Origin: an uncultured Clostridia bacterium
GTDB lineage: Bacteria > Bacillota > Clostridia > Christensenellales > Aristaeellaceae
Reading direction: 5' to 3'
Assembly: GCA_934643535.1 (NCBI GenBank)
Contig: CAKUCE010000043.1
Span: forward strand, 1-14,931
DNA length: 14,931 nucleotides
Made by a program: the position numbers and the translations under genes. The notes beneath the pieces are model-generated. The model saw nothing but the letters and a program-made list of their open reading frames with translations. It had not been told where the DNA came from and did no database searches. Shown piece by piece: positions 6,411 through 14,914 of the stretch. Every line of letters begins with the position of its first letter. The first letter of the stretch is position 1.

Positions 6411-7544
6411 ATGCAGCAGCTGAAGAAAATGAAAACGGCGCTGATCGGCAGCGGCATGATCAGCGGGATCTATCTCAAAAACATGAAGGAACAGTTCGAC
6501 ATTCTGGAGCTGGTGGGCTGCTCGGACATCCGCCCCGAGCGCAGCAGGGCCCGGGCGGAGGAATTTGGCGTCCGCTGCATGAGCAATGAAGAGATCCTTG
6601 CAGATCCCTCCATCGAAATGATCGTGAACACCACCTATCCCACGTCTCATTTCGAAGTCTCCAAGGCTGCGCTGGAAGCGGGCAAGAACGTCTACTGCGA
6701 AAAAATGACCACACTCTCTGTGGAACAGTCCACCGAACTGATGGAACTGGCGGCCTCCAGGGGGCTGTTCGTAGGCGGCGCGCCGGACACTTTTCTGGCG
6801 GGCGGGATGCAGCTGGCCCGGCAGCTGCTGGACAGCGGCATCGTCGGCACGCCGGTGGCGGCGGAGGTCACGCTGTGCCGCTCCTATCATCATGAGCGGG
6901 CCTATTCCGGCGATTACAAGCGTTTCGCCTTCGGCCGGAACGGCGGCATGATCTTCGATATGGGGTCTTACTATCTGACGGCGCTTACTTTTCTGCTGGG
7001 CCCGGCGCAGGCGGTCAGCGGTTTTTCTCAGATCAGGGATCCCCACCGCACTTATATGAATCCCAACTGTCCGCTGTTCGGGCAGGAAATGCTGGTGGAG
7101 TCGGACAACAACACGGTGGGTTCCATCCTTTATCAGAATGGTGCGCTGGGACATCTGCTGTTCACCTCCGAGGGCGTAGGGGCCAACCAGTCCTTCAAGC
7201 TCTACTGCACCAACGGCACACTGGATCTGGGCGACCCCAACGAATACGGCGGCGTGATCAAAGTGACCAACAAGAAGGGAGAGATCAGTGAGATCCACAC
7301 CACCCATGCCTATACGGACGGCAACTTCCGCGGTCTGGGCGTGGCCGACGCGGCATATGCCATCCGCAACGGACGGCCCGCCCGCTGCTCCGGCGAGATG
7401 AACCGCCATGTGCTGGAGATCGCGCTGGGCATTTTGGAAAGCAGCGCCACCGGTCGGACGCATCAGATGCAGACCAACTGTCAGCGGCCCCAGCCCTTCG
7501 CCCCCGGCTACACCGAACGGTCGGAGCTGGTCATGAACGTATAA
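6411..7544 (+). CDS. Gfo/Idh/MocA family NAD(P)-dependent oxidoreductase
   Basis: A 377-residue cytosolic dehydrogenase. GAGGAGG (6396-6402) eight bases upstream supports the ATG at 6411; an upstream GTG overlaps this ribosome binding site. The N-terminal Rossmann fold opens with ALIGSGMISGIYLKNM, followed by NTTYPTSHFEVSKAALEAGK. The catalytic-lysine motif reads E97-K98-M99, where most family members have EKP. The C-terminal domain carries GGMIFDMGSYYLTAL with D183 and Y187-Y188, the DMGxYY variant found in one branch of the family in place of the His of the classical motif. Members oxidise or reduce sugars, inositols and glycosides at a ring carbon. With the sugar isomerase/epimerase behind it and an AraC regulator in front, it probably serves a sugar or polyol catabolic step. 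The substrate is not determinable. Confidence 0.88.
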   Translation: MQQLKKMKTALIGSGMISGIYLKNMKEQFDILELVGCSDIRPERSRARAEEFGVRCMSNEEILADPSIEMIVNTTYPTSHFEVSKAALEAGKNVYCEKMTTLSVEQSTELMELAASRGLFVGGAPDTFLAGGMQLARQLLDSGIVGTPVAAEVTLCRSYHHERAYSGDYKRFAFGRNGGMIFDMGSYYLTALTFLLGPAQAVSGFSQIRDPHRTYMNPNCPLFGQEMLVESDNNTVGSILYQNGALGHLLFTSEGVGANQSFKLYCTNGTLDLGDPNEYGGVIKVTNKKGEISEIHTTHAYTDGNFRGLGVADAAYAIRNGRPARCSGEMNRHVLEIALGILESSATGRTHQMQTNCQRPQPFAPGYTERSELVMNV

Positions 7545-7581
7545 ACAACAAGCGCCCACAGGGCAGAATGGAGAAGAAAAC

Positions 7582-8364
7582 ATGTCTCAGTTAGGAATTC
7601 AGATGTACACCCTGCGCGAAACCATGAAAACCCCCGAAGATTACGAGACGACGCTCCGCCGCGTGGCGGAGATGGGCTACACCAACGTGCAGCTGACCCC
7701 GCCCGCCTTTTCCAGCGCCGAGGATTCCCAGCGCCTGCTGGAAAAATACGGCCTTGCCGCCGACTCCGCCATCTGCGGCGTTTACCTGATCCCCGAGAGA
7801 CTGGAGCAGATCGAAAAAGACGCGAAGACGCTCAAGACCGATGTGGTGCGCACCGACTCCATCCGCCCCGAGGACCGCGGCGACGCGGAGGGCTACAAGC
7901 GCTTTGCCGCTCACCTGAACCTGTGCGGCGCGGAACTGAAGCGGCGTGGGCTCAAGTTTATGTATCACTTCCATTCCTTTGAGTTCGTCAAGCTGGGGGA
8001 TACCCGCGGCATCGACATTCTGCTGGGGGAAACGGACCCCGAAAACGTGCTGTTCCAGCCGGACGTGTTCTGGCTGACCGCTGCGGGCACCGAGCCCAGC
8101 CGCTCACTGGAGATGTTCCGGGGCCGCGCGTTGTACATGCATCTGAAGGATTATGTGATCGTCAAGTCCGACTCCTCCGTGCTGGAAGAAACCAAGCGGG
8201 CCAGCGCCCCGGTGGGTACGGGCAATCTGGACTGGCAGCACATCCTCGAGACGGCCAGGGCCATCGGCATTCAGAACTTTGTGGTGGAGGACGATATGGG
8301 CGTGCTGGATCCCTTCGAAAGCGCCCGTCAGAGCATCGCCAATATGAAAAAGCTGGGTTTCTGA
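7582..8364 (+). CDS. Sugar phosphate isomerase/epimerase (xylose isomerase-like TIM barrel)
   Basis: A 260-residue TIM-barrel protein of the AP-endonuclease 2/IolE-IolI group. Marks are LGIQMYTLRE at the N-terminus, YHFHSFEF (the YHNHDFEF block of the family), QPDVFWLTAAG, LYMHLKDY and the C-terminal VVEDDM. The Asp, His and Glu in the last three blocks are the usual divalent-metal ligands. The Glu often found on an early strand is replaced by Gln (TNVQL), as in a set of relatives from Firmicutes. Such enzymes isomerise or epimerise keto-sugars and inositols. GGAG (7570-7573) is eight bases before the ATG, and the gene follows the oxidoreductase by 37 bases with no terminator, so both form one operon. 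The probable joint role is to convert an oxidised sugar made by the dehydrogenase; the substrate is unknown. Confidence 0.85.
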   Translation: MSQLGIQMYTLRETMKTPEDYETTLRRVAEMGYTNVQLTPPAFSSAEDSQRLLEKYGLAADSAICGVYLIPERLEQIEKDAKTLKTDVVRTDSIRPEDRGDAEGYKRFAAHLNLCGAELKRRGLKFMYHFHSFEFVKLGDTRGIDILLGETDPENVLFQPDVFWLTAAGTEPSRSLEMFRGRALYMHLKDYVIVKSDSSVLEETKRASAPVGTGNLDWQHILETARAIGIQNFVVEDDMGVLDPFESARQSIANMKKLGF

Positions 8365-8392
8365 AGCAGAAACACGCTGATTTCATTTGTCG

Positions 8393-8432
8393 GCAGAGGA
8401 CTGTCCATAAACGGGCAGTTCTCTGCTTTTTT
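8393..8432 (+). terminator. Rho-independent terminator after the isomerase gene
   Basis: A 14-bp stem (8393-8406 with 8413-8426, two G-U pairs), a six-base loop ATAAAC and six Ts (8427-8432). It ends the AraC-controlled operon 29 bases past the stop and separates it from the ATP synthase promoter. Confidence 0.88.
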
Positions 8433-8524
8433 GATATGTGAATTTCGAATGGCCGGTATAGACAAGTCCCCAAAGCCTTATCAACCCATAAGAAAACGTT
8501 GGGACGGCTGCCTGCAATGATATA

Positions 8525-8553
8525 TTGACGAACCAAAATCTCTTTATTATAAT
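8525..8553 (+). promoter_or_regulatory. Near-consensus sigma-A promoter of the ATP synthase operon
   Basis: TTGACG (8525-8530), a 17-base spacer and a perfect TATAAT (8548-8553). It is the best promoter in the window and fits a highly expressed housekeeping operon. Transcription would start near 8560. In the rest of the gap between the preceding terminator and this promoter (8433-8524) no gene or clear site was seen. Confidence 0.88.
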
Positions 8554-8559
8554 ATGTCC

Positions 8560-8654
8560 TTGGTGACGGGCCAAAGGGGGAGACCTCTTCGGGTCGTCCT
8601 GTTCTCTGTAAGGGGGAACTGGCAAAAAGAATCAGACTAATTCTTAAGGAAGGG
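8560..8654 (+). promoter_or_regulatory. Structured 5' leader of the ATP synthase operon
   Basis: The leader of about 95 bases has two possible stem-loops. The first pairs 8579-8585 with 8592-8599, with one bulged base and a TCTTCG loop. The second pairs AAGAAT (8627-8632) with ATTCTT (8640-8645) and ends right before the ribosome binding site AAGGA (8646-8650). They may tune translation or stability of the transcript. The second stem is weak (6 bp, A/T-rich). No known riboswitch class was recognised. Confidence 0.35.
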
Positions 8655-9479
8655 ATGTTATTGGATCGCAAGAAGAAACTCCTGCCGCTGCTCGGCTACT
8701 TCGGGCTGCTGATCCTGATCGTAGCCGCTGTTTTCCTGACGGGCAAGCAGGGCGGCGGAGAAACCATCAAAGAGGTCATGAAGGACGCCGTTCTTCATGA
8801 GGATAACCGCATCGCCTTTCTGGGCGGCATGACGGTGAACCCCGGACTGATCTCGGCCTACACGGTGACGGGCATCCTGCTGCTGTTCGCGGCGGCGATG
8901 CGGATCTTCGTCATTCCCCATTTCAAGGAGATCCCCGGAAAGCTGCAGATGCTGCTGGAAACGCTGGTGGGCACGTTCGACAATCTGGCCAAGTCCAACA
9001 GCCCGCATCGAAACGGTTTTCTGGGAGCCTATGTTTTCGGCGCGGGCGTGTATATCTTCGTCAGCACGATCTTTGAACTGCTGGGCCTGCAGGTCATCAC
9101 CACCACGGGCCGCTCGATGGCCATGCCCGCTCCGCTTTCGGATATCAACGGCGCGATCGCCATGGGCTGCGTGTCCTATCTGGTCATCCTGTCCGGCGGT
9201 ATCGTGTCCAACGGTTTCCGGGGCGTGGGCAGTACGCTGAAAGAGTTCTCTCTGCCCATTTCCATGAGCTTCCGTCTGTTCGGCGCTATGCTCAGCGGCC
9301 TGCTGGTCACGGAACTGGTGTACTACAGCATCACGCTCAGCTTTGTGCTGCCGGTGTTTGTGGCGGTGCTGTTCACCCTGCTGCACGCGCTGATCCAGAC
9401 CTACGTGCTTACCATGCTTACGTCCGTGTTCTACGGCGAGGTTTCCGAACCCCATCAGAAGAAAAACAAGAAAGGTTGA
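8655..9479 (+). CDS. atpB: F-type ATP synthase subunit a
   Basis: A 274-residue membrane subunit that forms the proton half-channels beside the c ring. The essential arginine is R207 in SMSFRLFGAMLSG (E. coli R210), and Q248 in ALIQTYVLTMLTSVF matches E. coli Q252. Five to six membrane helices are visible. Two conserved positions differ: the Asn of RLFGN is A211 and the E. coli E219 position is L216, with an acidic residue at E220 four residues on. The ATG at 8655 has AAGGA only four bases upstream; a TTG at 8661 would give better spacing, so the start may be two codons later. It is the first gene of the operon; no atpI or atpZ precedes it. Confidence 0.93.
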   Translation: MLLDRKKKLLPLLGYFGLLILIVAAVFLTGKQGGGETIKEVMKDAVLHEDNRIAFLGGMTVNPGLISAYTVTGILLLFAAAMRIFVIPHFKEIPGKLQMLLETLVGTFDNLAKSNSPHRNGFLGAYVFGAGVYIFVSTIFELLGLQVITTTGRSMAMPAPLSDINGAIAMGCVSYLVILSGGIVSNGFRGVGSTLKEFSLPISMSFRLFGAMLSGLLVTELVYYSITLSFVLPVFVAVLFTLLHALIQTYVLTMLTSVFYGEVSEPHQKKNKKG

Positions 9480-9484
9480 TTGCA

Positions 9485-9814
9485 ATGATGAATCACAATG
9501 TCCGCCGTATCCTGTCCGCCGCCGTGCTGGCGCTGGTGCTTGTCCTGTTTGTGGGCGCCGCTTTTGCCGAGGAGACCGCCGGTGCGGACGCCACCAGCAT
9601 GAAGGCCATCGCCGCCGCCGTGACCATCGGTCTGGCCAGCGTTGCGGGCGCCATCTCCATGGGCATGGCCATTTCGAAGGCCTCCGAGGGCATTTCCCGC
9701 CAGCCTGAAGCCGCGGGCGAGATCCGCAGCAGCATGATGCTGGGCCTGGTGTTCATCGAGACCGCCATCATTTACGCCCTGATCGTGGCCATCCTGATCG
9801 TCTTTGTACTGTAA
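9485..9814 (+). CDS. atpE: F-type ATP synthase subunit c with a signal-peptide-like N-terminus
   Basis: A 109-residue proteolipid; most c subunits have 75-90. Residues 1-28 look like a signal peptide: basic NVRR, a hydrophobic core AAVLALVLVLFVG and an AFA site before EE. The mature part is a normal hairpin: helix 1 (about 39-66), the polar loop SRQPEAAGE (71-79) and helix 2 with the ion-binding carboxylate E92 in VFIETAIIYALIV. At Na+-binding positions known from Ilyobacter tartaricus, E92, T93 and Y97 agree but the Gln is M59, so proton coupling is favoured. The helix 1 glycine repeat GxGxGxGxG is SxAxAxSxG (S52, A54, A56, S58, G60). AAAGG nine bases upstream supports the first ATG of an ATGATG pair. 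Confidence 0.93.
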   Translation: MMNHNVRRILSAAVLALVLVLFVGAAFAEETAGADATSMKAIAAAVTIGLASVAGAISMGMAISKASEGISRQPEAAGEIRSSMMLGLVFIETAIIYALIVAILIVFVL

Positions 9815-9836
9815 GCGCTGAGGGAGAGGAAAAACG

Positions 9837-10334
9837 ATGCAATTACCTCTGAATATCGACTGGCAGCAGATCTTGCTGCACGCCCTGAATCTGGTGATTC
9901 TGGTAGGCGGCCTGTATGCCCTGCTGTTTAAGCCCGTGAAGAAATTCATGGATCAGCGGACGGAAAACTATCAAAAGATGAAGGCCGACGCGGAAAACGC
10001 GCAGGCGCAGGCCGAAAGCCTGAAAGCCGAGCTGAGCGAGCGCATGAAGCAGGCGGACGCGGAGGCCCAGACTTACCGGCAGGAGGCCATGGACAGGGCG
10101 GAAAAGGAAGCGGGCGCGGTGCTGGATTCCGCCCGGAGTCAGGCGGAGAAGATCGTGAACGCCGCCCGGGAAAAGGCCGCCAACGAAGAAAAGCAGATCG
10201 TGCAGAACGCCCAGAGCGAGATCGCCCGCCTGAGCGTGGAAGCGACCCAGAAGCTGATGGACTACAAACTGTCCGACGTGTACAATCAGTTCCTTGACTC
10301 TGCGGAAGGGAGCGAAGTCCATGACCAGCGGTGA
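9837..10334 (+). CDS. atpF: F-type ATP synthase subunit b (peripheral stalk)
   Basis: A 165-residue subunit with one N-terminal membrane helix (about 8-30, DWQQILLHALNLVILVGGLY) followed by the conserved LFKPVKKFMDQR junction and a long charged, Ala/Glu/Lys-rich helix (about 35-150) that dimerises as the peripheral stalk. The start has GAGAGGA upstream. The C-terminus shows no added domain, so the missing delta N-terminal domain has not been fused here, unlike the mycobacterial b-delta fusion. Its last 14 bases overlap the next gene, and the next gene's ribosome binding site lies in its coding sequence, so b and the delta-alpha fusion are probably translationally coupled. Its tip presumably binds the delta-type domain on alpha. 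Confidence 0.93.
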   Translation: MQLPLNIDWQQILLHALNLVILVGGLYALLFKPVKKFMDQRTENYQKMKADAENAQAQAESLKAELSERMKQADAEAQTYRQEAMDRAEKEAGAVLDSARSQAEKIVNAAREKAANEEKQIVQNAQSEIARLSVEATQKLMDYKLSDVYNQFLDSAEGSEVHDQR

Positions 10335-12078
10335 CACCTCCGGACGCAAGGTCTTTCTGCGCAGCGCGGAAAGACCCGACGAGGCACAGGAGAAGCGGCT
10401 GAACGCCTTCCTGTGCAAGCGGTACGGCGAAGGCACGGAGCTGGTCTGGGTGGAGGATCACACGCTGGAAAACGGCTTCCGTCTGGAAACCGGGGACGAT
10501 GTGTTTGACTGGAGCCCGCAGGGCCGGTTGAATCAGCTGGCCGCCCGTCTGAAAGCGGTGGACGCGTCCGAGCAGAACGTGATTCCGCTTCTGCGGGACA
10601 CGGTGGAAAGCTGGACGCCCAAGGCGCTGGTGCGCACCACCGGCAAGGTGCTGACGGTGGAGGACGGCATTGCCACGGTTTCCGGGATGCCGGACGCTTT
10701 CTATGGAGAAATCCTCCTGTTTGAAGGCGGCATTCGCGGCATGGTGCAGAATCTGGACCGGGATGAGATCGGCTGCATCCTGTTTGACGACGACGCGGCC
10801 ATCCAGCAGGGCAGCAAGGTGTTCCGCACGGGCCGGGTGGCGGGCATTCCCGCTGGCGAAAAGTTCCTGGGCCGGGTGGTGGACGCGCTGGGCAGCCCCA
10901 TCGACGGGCTGGGTCCCATCGAGTCCGAGGGCTATCGGCCCATCGAAGCGCCCGCGCCGGATATCATCTCCCGTCAGCCTGTGAATCAGCCCATGGAGAC
11001 GGGGCTTCTCACCATCGACTCCATGTTCCCCATTGGCCGGGGCCAGCGTGAACTCATCATCGGCGACCGCCAGACCGGCAAGACCGCCATTGCGCTGGAC
11101 ACCATCCTGAACCAGAAGGGAAAGAACGTGGTCTGCGTTTATGTGGCCATCGGCCAGAAGACCAGCTCCGTTTCCCAGCTGGTGGAGACGCTGCGCAAGC
11201 ACGACGCGATGAATTATACGATCGTAGTAAGCGCCACGGCCAGCGACTCCGCGCCCCTGCAGTATATCGCCCCCTACGCGGGCTGCGCGCTGGGCGAGTA
11301 TTTCATGCAGAAGGGCCGGGACGTGCTGATCGTGTACGACGACCTGAGCAAGCACGCGGTAGCCTACCGGGCACTGAGCCTGCTGCTGGGCCGCTCTCCG
11401 GGCCGCGAAGCCTATCCCGGCGACGTGTTCTATCTGCATTCCCGCCTGCTGGAACGGGCAGCCCATCTGTCCGATGAACGGGGCGGCGGCAGCATGACGG
11501 CCCTGCCCATCGTGGAGACGCAGGCGGGCGACGTATCCGCGTACATTCCCACCAACATCATCTCCATCACCGACGGCCAGATCTTTCTGGAAAGCGAGCT
11601 GTTCTTCGCCGGTCAGCGGCCTGCCGTGAATATCGGCCTGTCCGTTTCCCGCGTCGGCGGCGACGCTCAGACGCAGGCCATGAAGAAAGCCGTCGGCGCG
11701 ATCCGTCTGGAGCTGGCCCAGTATCGGGAGCTGGAGGTCTTTACCCAGTTCTCCAGCGATCTGGACGAGGGCACCCAGCGGGAACTGCAGAACGGTCAGG
11801 CGTTGATGCGCCTGCTGCGCCAGCGGCAGTACCATCCCTACCGGCAGCATGAGCAGGTCATCCTGCTGATGGCCGCGCAGGGGCATCTGTTCCAGCATGT
11901 GCCGCTGAACCGGATGGAAGAGATCGTCGCGGAGCTGCTCAGCCACGTGGAGCAGGAGGAATCCGCCCTGTGCGCCCAGATCGAGGAAACGGGCAAGGCC
12001 AGCCCGGAGGAGCTTCAGCGCCTGCAAAAGAGCGCCGCGGCCTATCTGAGCCGGTTCGGCGCCGCAGCAAAGGAGTGA
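10321..12078 (+). CDS. atpA: ATP synthase delta C-terminal domain fused to subunit alpha
   Basis: A 585-residue alpha subunit; normal alpha has about 500-510. Residues about 82-585 are an ordinary alpha: GKVLTVEDGIATVSG, P-loop GDRQTGKT at 248-255, VYDDLSKHAVAYR and the arginine finger R444 in SVSRVGGDAQ. Residues 11-77 are not alpha but align without gaps to the C-terminal domain of delta/OSCP: VFLRSAERPDEAQEKRLNAF, the EDHTLENGFRLETGDD block (compare DKSVMAGVIIRAGD in E. coli delta) and VFDWSPQGRLNQLAARL (compare VIDGSVRGRLERL). No atpH exists in the operon, and this gene stands exactly where atpH-atpA should be. The start at 10321 has AAGGGAG eight bases upstream inside atpF. It probably anchors F1 to the b stalk directly. 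Confidence 0.93.
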   Translation: MTSGDTSGRKVFLRSAERPDEAQEKRLNAFLCKRYGEGTELVWVEDHTLENGFRLETGDDVFDWSPQGRLNQLAARLKAVDASEQNVIPLLRDTVESWTPKALVRTTGKVLTVEDGIATVSGMPDAFYGEILLFEGGIRGMVQNLDRDEIGCILFDDDAAIQQGSKVFRTGRVAGIPAGEKFLGRVVDALGSPIDGLGPIESEGYRPIEAPAPDIISRQPVNQPMETGLLTIDSMFPIGRGQRELIIGDRQTGKTAIALDTILNQKGKNVVCVYVAIGQKTSSVSQLVETLRKHDAMNYTIVVSATASDSAPLQYIAPYAGCALGEYFMQKGRDVLIVYDDLSKHAVAYRALSLLLGRSPGREAYPGDVFYLHSRLLERAAHLSDERGGGSMTALPIVETQAGDVSAYIPTNIISITDGQIFLESELFFAGQRPAVNIGLSVSRVGGDAQTQAMKKAVGAIRLELAQYRELEVFTQFSSDLDEGTQRELQNGQALMRLLRQRQYHPYRQHEQVILLMAAQGHLFQHVPLNRMEEIVAELLSHVEQEESALCAQIEETGKASPEELQRLQKSAAAYLSRFGAAAKE

Positions 12079-12084
12079 GGAACC

Positions 12085-12998
12085 GTGCCAAGCGCCCGTG
12101 AGATCCGCGTCCGGATGAACAGCATCCAGCAGACCCGGAAGATCACTAACGCCATGTACCTGATCTCCTCGGCCAAGCTGCGCAAGGCCAAGCAGGAATG
12201 GGATCAGACCCGCCCGTATTTTCAGGCGCTGAAGGCGGAGGTCAAGCGGATCTTCCGCACCTCCGGCCATGTACAGAGCCGGTATCTGTACCCGGACGAG
12301 GGCGAGCTTCCGCCGAACGGAACCTATGGCTTTCTGGTCATCACCGCTGACAAGGGGCTGGCCGGAGCCTACAACCAGAACGTGCTGAAGGAAGCCCACC
12401 GTCTGCTGCAGGAGCATCCGCAGACCAAGCTCTTCGTGGTGGGCGAGTATGGCCGTCAGTATTTTCAGCGCCATCAGGTGCCCATCGAGCGGAGCTTTCT
12501 CTACACCGCCCAGAACCCCACCATGCAGCGCGCCCGGGAGATCACCGCAGAGCTGCTGGATCGGTTCGACAAGGGCGAATTGCAGAAAATCTTTGTCATC
12601 TATACGGACATGAAAAACTCCCTGACGGAGAATGTCTCCGCCACGCGAATCCTGCCCTTCCACCGCTCGGCGTTCACTGCGCCGACTGATGAGAAGCGCA
12701 TCTCGGAGCCCTTCGAGTTTTTCCCGTCCGTGACGCAGGTATTGGAAAACATCGTGCCCAGCTATGTGTCCGGCTTCATTTACAGCGCCCTGATCGACAG
12801 CTTTTGCAGCGAACAGAGCGCCCGCATGAACGCCATGAACTCCGCCAATGAAAACGCGGAAAAAATGCTGGGAGAACTGGCGCTTGCCTATAACCGGATC
12901 CGTCAGGCGGCCATCACGCAGGAGATCACCGAGGTCTCCGCAGGCGCGCGGGCCCAGAAGCGGAAGCGGCAAAAGCAGCACGCGCAGGGGAGAGAATC

Positions 12999-13002
<4 letters not shown>
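12085..13002 (+). CDS. atpG: F-type ATP synthase subunit gamma (central stalk)
   Basis: A 305-residue rotor subunit starting at GTG with AGGAG nine bases upstream, six bases after the alpha stop. The two coiled-coil ends that enter the alpha3beta3 core are both clear: SAREIRVRMNSIQQTRKIT with AMYLISSAKLRKAK at the N-terminus, and MNAMNSANENAEKMLGELAL then YNRIRQAAITQEITEVSAGA at the C-terminus. The central Rossmann-like part carries GFLVITADKGLAGAYN. It ends with an unusual basic tail (KRKRQKQHAQGRES), about 15 residues past the usual end, of unknown use. Its stop overlaps the beta start as ATGA. Confidence 0.93.
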
Positions 13003-14389
<1,387 letters not shown>

Positions 14390-14393
<4 letters not shown>

Positions 14394-14800
14394 ACACGTT
14401 TCGCCTGCACATTCTTGCCGCTGACCGGGTGTTCTTTGAGGGCGACTGCACTTCGCTGATCGTGCCGACGGTCCACGGACAGTACGGCGTTCAGGCCCGT
14501 CACAGCAACATGATCGCGGCGCTGGTGCCCGGACAGCTCACCTTTCGCTGCCCGGACGCGCCGGAACGGCTGGCGGCTGTCTCCGCCGGAATGATCAAGG
14601 TGGAGGACAACGACGTGCTGGTGCTGGTGGACGCGGCCGAGCGCCCGGAGGACATCGACGCCATCCGGGCCCGGCACAAGGCCGACGAGGCCCGGGAGAT
14701 TCTTCTGCAAAAGAAGAGCCGTCAGGAATACCGCACCGCGCAGGCCACGCTGGCCCGCGCCCTGAATCGCCTGCGGGTGAAGGAGCATCAGGGACTGTAA
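14390..14800 (+). CDS. atpC: F-type ATP synthase subunit epsilon
   Basis: A 136-residue subunit of normal size. The N-terminal beta-sandwich (about 1-85) has the pattern FRLHILAADRVFFEGDCTSL followed by PTVHGQYGVQARHSNMIAAL and AAVSAGMIKVEDNDVLVLVDAAE; the C-terminal helical hairpin (about 87-132) is rich in Ala, Arg and Lys and is the part that can inhibit ATP hydrolysis in other bacteria. It starts at the ATGA overlap with beta and ends the operon. It links gamma to the c ring. Confidence 0.93.
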
Positions 14801-14817
14801 AAGCAGACAAAGAAAAA

Positions 14818-14866
14818 CGACCGGTTTCCCTCTTTGGAAAGAGAAGGGGAAACCGGTCGAATTTTT
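14818..14866 (+). terminator. Terminator of the ATP synthase operon, possibly bidirectional
   Basis: A perfect 13-bp inverted repeat (14818-14830 with 14847-14859), with a small internal TCTTT/AAAGA pairing in the loop, followed by ATTTTT (14861-14866). An AAAAA run just before the stem (14813-14817) would give a T-tract on the other strand, so it may also stop transcription coming from the right. It starts 18 bases past the epsilon stop. Confidence 0.9.
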
Positions 14867-14898
14867 GGCTGAACGGCAGCTTTCGGAACGCGGCGAAT

Positions 14899-14914
14899 GG
14901 GGGAACGCTCCCCC
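14899..14914. other. Short GC-rich hairpin near the right edge
   Basis: GGGGGA (14899-14904) pairs with TCCCCC (14909-14914) around a four-base loop, followed by only three Ts. It may be a weak second terminator or the edge of an unseen element. No gene is seen between the operon terminator and the window end. Confidence 0.3.

Noticed and set aside
8465..8500. Small inverted repeat CTTAT/ATAAG upstream of the ATP synthase promoter
   Set aside because: Only five base pairs, A/T-rich; expected by chance.
8554..8640. 28-codon reading frame in the ATP synthase leader
   Set aside because: Its ATG lies at or before the likely transcription start and has no ribosome binding site; the product resembles no leader peptide I know.
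9485..9814. Na+-coupled ATP synthase
   Set aside because: E92, T93 and Y97 fit, but the Gln required in known Na+-binding c rings is M59, so the signature is incomplete.
10294..10320. Upstream TTG start for the delta-alpha fusion
   Set aside because: It would place the ribosome binding site inside the coding region; ATG 10321 has an AAGGGAG at correct spacing.
10321..10563. The alpha extension as an artefact of a sequencing frameshift
   Set aside because: The extension is in frame with alpha, has its own start and ribosome binding site, and ends in a complete domain. A large in-frame assembly deletion cannot be fully excluded without relatives.
9946..12981. Open reading frame of 1011 codons on the minus strand
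   Set aside because: It lies antisense to atpF, atpA and atpG, has a low-complexity His/Gln/Arg/Gly-rich composition and no family pattern. It is a by-product of GC-biased codon use on the plus strand.
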